Shown: in pieces, positions 38,085 to 45,627 of the stretch
How positions within the stretch are numbered: the stretch's first letter is position 1
Layout: every line of letters starts with the position of its first letter
Assembly (NCBI RefSeq): GCF_900129835.1
Contig: NZ_FQXA01000008.1
Span: 1-64,000, forward strand
DNA from: Stutzerimonas xanthomarina DSM 18231
Lineage (GTDB): Bacteria; Pseudomonadota; Gammaproteobacteria; Pseudomonadales; Pseudomonadaceae
Direction of reading: 5' to 3'
DNA: 64,000 bases
Program-made: the position numbers and the translations under genes
The notes under the pieces: generated by a model
What the model saw: the letters and a program-made list of their open reading frames with translations, nothing else
What the model was told of the DNA's origin: nothing
The model's database searches: none

Positions 38085-39128
38085 ATGTTACCCATTCAGT
38101 CCAAGCGAGTGTTGCCTGTGTTTCGTCTTTTTTCGTTGCCGTTGCTTGTGGTCCTAACTCTCCTCGGCAGCACAGCGGCCCGCGCCGAGGTGACGGTGCT
38201 GACCAGTATTAAACCGCTACAGCTGATCGCAGCGGCCGTTCAGGATGGCGTCGGCGAGCCGCAAGTGCTGCTCCCCGCCGGTGCCTCGGCTCACCACTAC
38301 GCGCTGCGGCCATCCGACGTACGGCAGATTCGTAGCGCGGACCTGTTCTATTGGATTGGCCCGGATATGGAGAGTTTTCTCGAGCCGGTGCTGAAGGCTC
38401 GCAAGGGGCCTAGCGTGGCGGTGCAGTCGCTGCCGGGACTGACGCTGCGCCATTTCGGCGACACTCATGTCGAGGCCCACCACGGCGACGACGACCATGA
38501 AGAGCACGACGCGCACGCGCACGAGTCCCACGACCCGCACGCTCACGACGCCCATGGCGATCAGACGGCTACCGCACGCGACGAGCACGACCATGCTCAC
38601 CGCCCTGGCAGTCTCGATGCGCACCTCTGGCTGCTGCCGGTTAACGCCCGGGTTATCGCGACACGGATGGCCGGCGAGTTGGCGGCGATTGATCCGGCCA
38701 ACGCGCGGCGCTACCAGGCCAATCTCGAGGCGTTCGCGCAGCGTCTGGATGTCCTTGATCAGCGCCTGCAAAAGCGCCTGAGCGATACACGCAATAAGCC
38801 CTTCTTCGTCTTCCATGAAGCCTATGATTATTTCGAAGCGGCGTATGGCCTCCAGCATGCGGGTGTCTTCAGCGCAGGGGGCGAGGCCCAGCCCGGTGCG
38901 CGTCACGTCGCGGAGATGCGCCAGCTGCTGGAGCAGGCCGGCCCCAGCTGCGTGTTTCATGAACCACCGGCTCGTCCAAGGCTGGCCGACAGTCTGGTTC
39001 GAGGCCTACCGGTGAACGTGGCCGAACTGGACGCCATGGGCCATGGCATCGAGGTCACCGCTACCGGCTATGAGCAGTTGATCGAAAACCTTGGCGGCTC
39101 GCTCGCGGAGTGCCTGGAGTCGCTCTAG
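38085..39128 (+). CDS. znuA: Zinc ABC transporter substrate-binding protein
   Basis: A ~347-residue periplasmic zinc-binding protein of cluster A-I. Signal peptide region: LFSLPLLVVLTLLGSTAARAEV. Zinc His ligands are expected in AGASAHHYALRPSD, DAHLWLLPVN and VFHEAYDYFE. A His/Asp-rich loop at residues ~125-175 (HHGDDDHEEHDAHAHESHD and following) is the zinc-sponge insertion seen in ZnuA. The ATG at 38085 lies in the AT-rich stretch that should be the operator; a GTG at 38118 gives a more standard signal peptide and may be the true start. Confidence 0.9.
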   Translation: MLPIQSKRVLPVFRLFSLPLLVVLTLLGSTAARAEVTVLTSIKPLQLIAAAVQDGVGEPQVLLPAGASAHHYALRPSDVRQIRSADLFYWIGPDMESFLEPVLKARKGPSVAVQSLPGLTLRHFGDTHVEAHHGDDDHEEHDAHAHESHDPHAHDAHGDQTATARDEHDHAHRPGSLDAHLWLLPVNARVIATRMAGELAAIDPANARRYQANLEAFAQRLDVLDQRLQKRLSDTRNKPFFVFHEAYDYFEAAYGLQHAGVFSAGGEAQPGARHVAEMRQLLEQAGPSCVFHEPPARPRLADSLVRGLPVNVAELDAMGHGIEVTATGYEQLIENLGGSLAECLESL

Positions 39129-39323
39129 CAGGCCGATCCCAAAGGCTATGGCGTTGCGGTGAGGCGGTTCTCCCGTTGGTGGCTTCAGCCGAACCGCCCC
39201 CGCCGTCGATCCGCAAAGTGGTCATCCGTCGAGTGGCTTGATGCTAATCAGATGTGCTTTGCCGTTATCTGGCTTAAGCTTCGCGCTTATTTTTTTATCC
39301 ATCGACACGAGGATGCGCAGCGC

Positions 39324-41474
39324 ATGGCGAAGACGGATGGCCCCATCGTGGCAGCGAGCAATACCACTTCGAGCATCGCCTTGCAGGCGGCCTCCGAGGA
39401 CATCTGGGCGCAGAAATACCGCCTGACGAACAAGGACGGCGCACCCATCGATGACAGCGTCGATGCGACCTGGCAGCGGGTCGCGCGGGCTCTGGCCGAC
39501 GTCGAGCCGGTGAAGCAACGCGAGCGCTGGTATGAACGCTTCCTATGGGCGTTGCGCAATGGCGCGATCCCGGCCGGGCGGATCATCTCCAACGCCGGCG
39601 CTCAGGACTACAAGCCTGCCACCTCGACCATCAACTGCACCGTCTCGGGCAGCATCAGCGATTCCATGGACGACATCCTCGGCAAGGTGCATGAGGCCGG
39701 CCTGACGCTGAAGGCCGGTTGCGGCATTGGCTATGAGTTCAGCACTCTGCGTCCGCGTGGCTCATTCGTCTCGGGCGCCGGTGCGCACACCAGCGGGCCG
39801 CTGTCGTTCATGGATATCTTCGACAAGATGTGCTTCACCGTCAGCTCTGCCGGTGGCCGCCGGGGCGCGCAGATGGGCACCTTCGACGTCGGCCATCCGG
39901 ATGTGCGCGAATTCATCCGTGCCAAGCGCGAAGATGGCCGGTTGCGCCAGTTCAACCTGAGCCTGCTCATCACCGACGAGTTCATGCAGGCGGTGGAGGC
40001 TGATGCCGACTGGCCACTGATCTTCCCGCTGCATCTCAAGGAAAAGGCCGAGCTGGATCTGGGGGACCCGGAACAGGTGGTCTGGCGCGAATGGCCGACC
40101 CATGACGGCTATATCGTTCGCGAAGACGGTCTGGTCGCCTGCAAGATCTACGGTCGGGTCAAGGCGCGGCATCTGTGGGACATGATCATGGTCTCCACGT
40201 ACGACTACGCGGAGCCGGGCTTCATCCTCATCGACCGGGTCAACCAGCTAAACAACAACTGGTGGTGCGAGGCGATCCGCGCCACCAACCCCTGCGGCGA
40301 GCAACCGTTGCCGCCATATGGCTCCTGCCTGTTGGGCTCGATCAACCTGACCAGCTTTGTGGTCGATCCGTTCGGCGTCGACGCACGCTTCGACTGGGAC
40401 AAGTACCGTGAAGTGGTGCGCCTGTTCACCCGCATGCTCGACAACGTCGTCGAGATCAACGGCCTGCCGCTCGAACAGCAGCGCCACGAGATCGAAAGCA
40501 AGCGTCGTCACGGCATGGGCTTCCTCGGCCTCGGCTCGGCGCTGACACTGCTCAAACTGCGGTACGGCAGCCCTGAAGCCTGCGTGTTCACCGAAGAAGT
40601 CGCCCGCGAGATGGCGCTGGTCGGCTGGGAGCAGGCGCTGGAGCTGTCCAAGGAAAAAGGCCCCGCGCCGCTGCTGACCGAGACTTTCGAGGTCACCGCC
40701 GAAATGCTGCGCAAACGCCCGGAAATGAAAAAGGATGGCTACCAGATCGGCGATCAGGTTCCGGGCCGCGTGCTGCACGCGAAATATTCGCGCTACATGC
40801 AGAAGATCGCGGAATACGCCCCCGAACTGATCGAGCAGTTGGCCGAGCAGGGCGCACGCTTCACCCACCACAGCTCCATCGCGCCCACCGGCACCATCAG
40901 CCTGAGCCTGGCCAACAATGCCTCAAACGGTATCGAGCCGAGCTTCGCTCACCATTACTCGCGTAACCTGATCCGCGCCGGGCGCAAGGCCAAGGAAAAG
41001 ATCGAGGTGTTCAGCTACGAGTTGCTGGCCTACCGCACCCTGATCAATGCCAAGGCGCAGCCCGGCTCCACCGACCCGTCACAGCAGCTGCCTGAGTATT
41101 TCATCACTGCCGACGACATCACCCCGACGCAGCACGTGGACATCCAGGCCGCGGCACAGAAATGGGTCGATTCGTCGATCTCCAAGACGGCCAACGTGCC
41201 CACCGATTACCCGTTCGAGGCGTTCAAGGATATCTACCGTTACGCCTGGCGCCAGGGTCTCAAGGGCTGCACCACCTTCCGCTTCAACCCGGCGGCGTTC
41301 CAGGGCGTGCTGGTCAAGGAAGCCGATCTGGAAAAGACCCTGTACCGCTTCGTTCTCGAAGACGGCAGCGCGGTCGAGCTCAAGGGCAACGAGGAAGTCG
41401 AATACGATGGCGAGGTCAATTCCGCCGCCAACCTGTTCGATGCCCTCAAAGAAGGCTACTACGGCAAGTACTGA
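39324..41474 (+). CDS. nrdJa: Adenosylcobalamin-dependent ribonucleotide reductase, catalytic part
   Basis: A 716-residue class II ribonucleotide reductase component, making deoxynucleotides with coenzyme B12 and without oxygen. Seen: STINCTVSGSISDSMDDI, GCGIGYEFSTLRPRG, and the catalytic finger-loop NPCGEQPLPPYGSCLLGSIN with Cys324. The chain ends with YDGEVNSAANLFDALKEGYYGKY and lacks the zinc-ribbon tail, which is on the separate gene nrdJb, as in P. aeruginosa NrdJa/NrdJb. The start at 39324 is chosen over an upstream frame with no ribosome site. I saw no cobalamin riboswitch in the 195-bp leader. Confidence 0.94.
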   Translation: MAKTDGPIVAASNTTSSIALQAASEDIWAQKYRLTNKDGAPIDDSVDATWQRVARALADVEPVKQRERWYERFLWALRNGAIPAGRIISNAGAQDYKPATSTINCTVSGSISDSMDDILGKVHEAGLTLKAGCGIGYEFSTLRPRGSFVSGAGAHTSGPLSFMDIFDKMCFTVSSAGGRRGAQMGTFDVGHPDVREFIRAKREDGRLRQFNLSLLITDEFMQAVEADADWPLIFPLHLKEKAELDLGDPEQVVWREWPTHDGYIVREDGLVACKIYGRVKARHLWDMIMVSTYDYAEPGFILIDRVNQLNNNWWCEAIRATNPCGEQPLPPYGSCLLGSINLTSFVVDPFGVDARFDWDKYREVVRLFTRMLDNVVEINGLPLEQQRHEIESKRRHGMGFLGLGSALTLLKLRYGSPEACVFTEEVAREMALVGWEQALELSKEKGPAPLLTETFEVTAEMLRKRPEMKKDGYQIGDQVPGRVLHAKYSRYMQKIAEYAPELIEQLAEQGARFTHHSSIAPTGTISLSLANNASNGIEPSFAHHYSRNLIRAGRKAKEKIEVFSYELLAYRTLINAKAQPGSTDPSQQLPEYFITADDITPTQHVDIQAAAQKWVDSSISKTANVPTDYPFEAFKDIYRYAWRQGLKGCTTFRFNPAAFQGVLVKEADLEKTLYRFVLEDGSAVELKGNEEVEYDGEVNSAANLFDALKEGYYGKY

Positions 41475-41536
41475 GCCAGACCGCCACCGAATTAAGCGTC
41501 GGGCCGCGTCTGCCGCCCGGCAGGAGAGATTGCACA

Positions 41537-42244
41537 ATGACTGTAAAGATCACCCAGCGCATCAAGGGCTTCAAAGTCGTCGATGAGACCATCGAGCGTC
41601 CCGTCGCCGCGGCGAACAGCAGCGACAGCAAGGCAGCAAAGCCGGTTCAGGTCGTGGAGATGGACGAGAGTCTGCAGCGCCCGGAAACCCTGATCGGCAT
41701 GACCTACAAGATCAAGTCGCCGCTGTTCGAACACGCGCTCTATGTCACCGTTAACGATGTGGTGCTCAACGCCGGCACGCAGCACGAGCAGCGTCGGCCG
41801 TTCGAAATTTTCATTAATTCGAAGAACATGGACCACTTCCAGTGGATTGTCGCGCTCACGCGGATCATGTCCGCGGTGTTCCGCAAGGGCGGCGACTGCA
41901 CCTTCCTCGTGGAAGAACTGAAGGCCGTGTTTGATCCCCGCGGCGGCTATCTCAAGAAGGGCGGCATCTACATGCCGTCCATCGTCGCTGAGATCGGCGG
42001 CGTGCTGGAGCGTCACCTGATCGCGATTGGCATGCTTGAAGGCCACGCGCTGGACGAAACCCAGCTCAAGTACCTGGCCGAGAAACGTGCCGCCTACGAG
42101 GCCAGCCAGGGCGCCGCCACGGTAGAACCGGGCGAGGGCTTCCCCGCCGGCGCGCAGCTATGCAGCAAGTGCAACACCCAGGCGGTGGTACAGATGGATG
42201 GCTGCGCGACGTGTCTCAATTGCGGCAATTCCAAGTGCGGCTAA
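41537..42244 (+). CDS. nrdJb: Ribonucleotide reductase class II, second subunit
   Basis: A 235-residue partner of NrdJa. The N-terminal ~160 residues match the TSCPD-type domain (ALYVTVNDVVLNAGTQHEQ, RPFEIFINSKNMDHFQWI). The end has a dense Cys cluster, CSKCNTQAVVQMDGCATCLNCGNSKCG-like in spacing, comprising a zinc ribbon followed by the redox Cys pair that re-reduces the active site. AGGAGAG precedes the ATG, 62 bp after nrdJa, so the two are co-transcribed. Split class II enzymes like this are usual in Pseudomonas. Confidence 0.93.
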   Translation: MTVKITQRIKGFKVVDETIERPVAAANSSDSKAAKPVQVVEMDESLQRPETLIGMTYKIKSPLFEHALYVTVNDVVLNAGTQHEQRRPFEIFINSKNMDHFQWIVALTRIMSAVFRKGGDCTFLVEELKAVFDPRGGYLKKGGIYMPSIVAEIGGVLERHLIAIGMLEGHALDETQLKYLAEKRAAYEASQGAATVEPGEGFPAGAQLCSKCNTQAVVQMDGCATCLNCGNSKCG

Positions 42245-42507
42245 GAGCCTGACCTGCGATTGGCTGCGCTAAGAGCAGGCAAGGTGCTGCCTGCAAAAAA
42301 GATGCTTGCGGCTGAAGCGCATTAGCTGCGGCGAGGCTGCAAGCTGCAGTCCTGCTAAAGCCCCACCCTACGTTGGCTGCGCACGTCAGCGTCCTTGCCT
42401 GTCTTGTCTACAGAGCGAGCCTAGCCCGCGAGATCGGACTCCGCATCTTGCGAAGCGCGCGATTGGCGGCACCGGGCTGCGCTGCCGCTGTCACGCGCTT
42501 GCAATCT
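42245..42507. other. Intergenic region, nothing certain
   Basis: GC-rich, convergent gene ends. One degenerate half of the GGTGGGC-type repeat (CCCCACCCTAC near 42361) and one inverted repeat GCAGGCA/TGCCTGC at ~42275-42293 without a T-run in the needed direction. No gene seen. Confidence 0.45.
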
Positions 42508-43881
42508 TCAAGTCACCACGCGATAGCACGGCTCGTATGGCCGCCCGCCCGGCAACTTCATACGATGCTGAAGCACAAAGGCCTGAAGAAGCTCGTCCAG
42601 CGGCTTCATGATGGCTGGGTCACCGTGGATCTCGTAGCGTCCGAACTCTTCAATGCGGCGTATGCCCTTGTCCTTGACGTTACCGGCCACGATTCCTGAA
42701 AACGCTCTGCGAAGGTTTGCGGCCAACTGGTGGGGCGGTACATCCCGGGTCAGCTGCAGGCTGGCCATGTTCTCGTGAGTGGGATCGAAGGGGTGTTGGA
42801 AGCCATCCTCGATCTTCAGCAGCCAGTTGAAATGGAAGGCATCGTTGCGCTCACGGCGGAACTGCTTGACTGCCTTCAACCCTTCGGACATCTGCCGGGC
42901 CACCTCGGTCGGGTTGTCGATGATGATCTGGTAAAGCCCCTGGGCTTTCTCGCCGAGCGTGGCGCCGACGAATTCGCGTATCTGCTCCAGATAGGGCGCC
43001 GCGTCTTCCGGGCCGGTGAGGATGACCGGGAATGGCACGTCGCGATTGTCCGGATGCAGCAGGATGCCTAGCAGGTAGAGGAATTCTTCGGCCGTACCGA
43101 CGCCGCCGGGGAAGATGATGATGCCGTGACCGACACGGACGAACGCCTCCAGACGCTTCTCGATATCCGGCATGATCACCAGCTCGTTGACGATCGGGTT
43201 CGGTGCCTCGGCAGCAATAATTCCCGGCTCGGTCAGGCCCAGGTAACGGCCGCCGACGATGCGCTGCTTGGCATGGGCAATCGTCGCGCCCTTCATCGGG
43301 CCCTTCATCACGCCAGGGCCGCAGCCGGTGCAGATGTTCAGGTTGCGCAGACCCAGCTCATGGCCGACGCGCTTGCTGTACTTGTATTCCTCAGTGCTGA
43401 TCGAATGCCCGCCCCAGCACACCACCATGTTCGGCTCGACGCCCGGGCGCAGGGTGCGTGCGTTGCGCAGCAGGTGGAAGACGTAGTCGGTGATGCCCTG
43501 GGAGCTGCCCAGGTCGATGCGCGGGCTGCCCAGTTCGCTTTCGGTGTAGACGATGTCGCGCAGCGCACTGAACAGCATTTCGCGGGTGCTGGCGATCATC
43601 TCGCCGTCGACGAAGGCATCGGCCGGGGCGTTGAGCAATTCCAGGCGCACGCCGCGATCCTGCTGGTGGATGCGCACCTCGAAGTCGTCGTAGGCCTCGA
43701 GGATGGTCTTGGCATTGTCGATGCGCGCGCCGGTGTTGAGGATCGCCAGGGCGCACTGGCGGAACAGCGTGTAGGTGCTGCCACAACCGGCTTTGCTCAG
43801 TTGCTGGACTTCCCGTTGAGACAGCGTCTCCAGGCTACCTTTTGGAGTAACCGAGGCATTGATTACATAGCGTGAGGTCAT
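42508..43881 (-). CDS. ppnN: Nucleotide 5'-monophosphate nucleosidase PpnN
   Basis: A 457-residue protein of the YgdH/PpnN group, which cleaves purine (and pyrimidine) nucleotides to base plus ribose-5-phosphate and in E. coli is stimulated by (p)ppGpp. The LOG/lysine-decarboxylase-like core is visible: VVCWGGHSISTEEY, NICTGCGPGVMKGPMKGA and IIIFPGGVGTAEEFLYLLG (PGGxGTxxE). N-terminal (~1-140) and C-terminal (~350-457) extensions match PpnN rather than the short LOG proteins. The start is the MTSRYVINASVTPKGS form at 43881. It interrupts the nrdJ-thrB order I recall for P. aeruginosa. Confidence 0.93.
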   Translation of the reverse strand: MTSRYVINASVTPKGSLETLSQREVQQLSKAGCGSTYTLFRQCALAILNTGARIDNAKTILEAYDDFEVRIHQQDRGVRLELLNAPADAFVDGEMIASTREMLFSALRDIVYTESELGSPRIDLGSSQGITDYVFHLLRNARTLRPGVEPNMVVCWGGHSISTEEYKYSKRVGHELGLRNLNICTGCGPGVMKGPMKGATIAHAKQRIVGGRYLGLTEPGIIAAEAPNPIVNELVIMPDIEKRLEAFVRVGHGIIIFPGGVGTAEEFLYLLGILLHPDNRDVPFPVILTGPEDAAPYLEQIREFVGATLGEKAQGLYQIIIDNPTEVARQMSEGLKAVKQFRRERNDAFHFNWLLKIEDGFQHPFDPTHENMASLQLTRDVPPHQLAANLRRAFSGIVAGNVKDKGIRRIEEFGRYEIHGDPAIMKPLDELLQAFVLQHRMKLPGGRPYEPCYRVVT

Positions 43882-44288
43882 GCGTGTTTTCCCTGAAAAC
43901 AATGCGGCCTGGCCGAGACGGGCAGGTGCATCAGGATGTTGAGCGCCACGGCGGTGGGCAGAGGCGTATGAATAGGGCCGTCCGAGCGGGCAGTGCGCCA
44001 GGGGACAGGGTTGCTGCTGGGCGCAGCGGCTAAACCCATAGCCGCAAGCTGCTTGCTGGTGCCGGCGGTATCTTTCCGCGTGCAACGATGCGCCTGGACG
44101 GGCTGTACTTGACGTTTAACCGGCGAAAACGTTCCTGAAAGCCCCTGCCGAGGCCTGGCTCTGCTCATGCGTACATCCCGTACGGTAATAGAACTCACCA
44201 GTTTTGACAGCGCGCATGGCGGTTTGATTGCACGCGGAACGAACGGTGTTCCTGAGGGCGCGACGCGAGCGCCCGGTTGAAGCGGGCT
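43882..44288. other. Non-coding gap between ppnN and thrB
   Basis: About 400 bp with no supportable gene; frames here lack ribosome sites and family resemblance. It must contain the ppnN promoter. A TTGAAG/CTTCAA hairpin (44274-44289) overlaps the thrB stop and may contribute to termination, though it has no T-run. Confidence 0.4.
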
Positions 44289-45239
44289 TCAAAAGGCAAA
44301 CGGCAGCGCACTGTGGCAGTCCTGACGGGCGCTGAGCATACGGCGGAATTCGTCGGGATTCTTGATCAACACCGGCTGGCCAGCGAACTTCTGCGCCGCG
44401 ATCAAGCGCGACAGCCAGAAACGCACGCAGGCGACGCGCAGCATGGGCTTCCATAGCTCGGCTTCAGCCGGAGTGAAACGGCGCAGGGCCGAGTAGGCGG
44501 CCAATAGTGCCTGGCTGCGTGCCTCATCGATTTCGCCGTTGGGGTGCGAGCACCAGTCGTTAAGGGCGATGGCAATGTCGTAGAGCATCGGCCCGGAACA
44601 GGCGTTGTAGAAATCGATCACGCCGGTCAGGTGGCTGCCCTCGAAGAGCAGATTGTCGCGAAACAGGTCGGCGTGCAGGTTGGCGCGCGGCAGCGCCAGA
44701 AGCTTCGGCTTCAGCTCGGCAATCTCGACAAGGCTGTCGCGCAGCAGCGGCATTTGAGTGTCGTCTAGCGATAGCGCCAGTGCCGGGCCTTCCTCCTGCA
44801 TCCAGTCCAGGCCGCGATCGCTGCGCCGTTCGATGATGTGTTCGCGGGTCGCCAGATGCAGGCGCGCCAGCAGCCGACCGACCTCAGCGCACTGGTGAAC
44901 GTTTGGCGATGCGACATGCTTGCCTGCCAGTCGCGGCTGCAGCAAGGCCGGCTTTTCTGCCAAGGAGCGCAGGGCTTCGCCGCGGTCGGTCCGCAGGGCG
45001 TAGGGCACTGGCAGGCCGGCGCGGTGCAGCACGTCGAGCAGCTCGATGAAGAAGGGTAAATCCTGGCTCGGGCCGCGCTCGATCAGGGTCAGCACATATT
45101 CGCCCTGCTCAAGGCTGACGAAGAAATTGCTGTTCTCGCTGCCGGCGGCGATGCCCTCGAAGTCGCGCAGGCGGCCAAGCCCATAGGGCGCCAGGAATAC
45201 TTCGAGTTCTTCGCGTTGCAGGGGCGTAAAAACCGACAT
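44289..45239 (-). CDS. thrB: Homoserine kinase (type II, APH-like fold)
   Basis: A 316-residue kinase that makes O-phosphohomoserine for threonine synthesis. It is of the aminoglycoside-phosphotransferase-like class used by Pseudomonas, not the GHMP class of E. coli. Motifs: YVLTLIERG (ATP-binding Lys-equivalent region replaced by Thr-Leu), LPRANLHADLFRDNLLFEG with the catalytic HADLFRDN, and LTGVIDFYNACSGPMLYDIAIALNDW with the metal-binding Asp. RBS GGAAGG. The downstream gene of a thrB-DUF2782 pair on the minus strand in reverse order: the DUF2782 gene is transcribed first, 30 bp upstream. Confidence 0.93.
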   Translation of the reverse strand: MSVFTPLQREELEVFLAPYGLGRLRDFEGIAAGSENSNFFVSLEQGEYVLTLIERGPSQDLPFFIELLDVLHRAGLPVPYALRTDRGEALRSLAEKPALLQPRLAGKHVASPNVHQCAEVGRLLARLHLATREHIIERRSDRGLDWMQEEGPALALSLDDTQMPLLRDSLVEIAELKPKLLALPRANLHADLFRDNLLFEGSHLTGVIDFYNACSGPMLYDIAIALNDWCSHPNGEIDEARSQALLAAYSALRRFTPAEAELWKPMLRVACVRFWLSRLIAAQKFAGQPVLIKNPDEFRRMLSARQDCHSALPFAF

Positions 45240-45269
45240 GGGCTGCCTTCCGTTAGGTGTGCCGCCAGG

Positions 45270-45551
45270 TTACCAGCTGAAGATTTCCCAGGCCGGGATC
45301 AGCAAGTCCGGGCGGTCGGCGCGGATGAAATTGCTGTCGCCATCGGCACGGACCAGGAAATACGGCTTGCCGGTCTTAGGCGTGATCTTTACCGCGTAGA
45401 GGAAGCCATTGACGCGGTATTCCTCAACCGTGCGATCACCTTCCTGGCGAATCGTGACGTCAGGCTCGCCATCGACCGACTCCTGGGCGAAACCGCTCAG
45501 CGGCACGAGTGCCAACAGCCCGGCCAGCAGCAAAGGTTTGAATGTGCGCAT
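45270..45551 (-). CDS. DUF2782 secreted small protein
   Basis: A 93-residue protein with a signal peptide (MRTFKPLLLAGLLALVPLSGFAQE) and the DUF2782 core PDVTIRQEGDRTVEEYRVNGFLYAVKITPKTGKPYFLV. Found between polA and thrB throughout Pseudomonas. Periplasmic; function unknown. It is divergent from polA with 76 bp between starts and precedes thrB in one transcript. Confidence 0.9.
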   Translation of the reverse strand: MRTFKPLLLAGLLALVPLSGFAQESVDGEPDVTIRQEGDRTVEEYRVNGFLYAVKITPKTGKPYFLVRADGDSNFIRADRPDLLIPAWEIFSW

Positions 45552-45627
45552 GATAACCTTGTCCCTTTGTCGTCAAGTGGTCCCTCGCATTCTAGCCTCG
45601 GACCCGTCGAAAAGGTTGATCCTGCTC

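Noticed and set aside
38053..38095. Clear Zur palindrome between zur and znuA
   Set aside because: The AT-rich stretch ACGTTATTATGTTAC does not form convincing inverted half-sites by eye, so I did not list it as a feature.
39129..39323. Cobalamin riboswitch before nrdJa
   Set aside because: No B12-box-like sequence found; only an isolated GGCGGTTC/GAACCGCC hairpin.
42270..42300. Terminator after nrdJb
   Set aside because: GCAGGCA/TGCCTGC is followed by A residues, not T, on the coding strand, and the T-run would precede the stem on the other strand.
43126..43875. 249-codon frame opposite ppnN
   Set aside because: Antisense shadow; the ppnN gene on the other strand has all LOG-family motifs.
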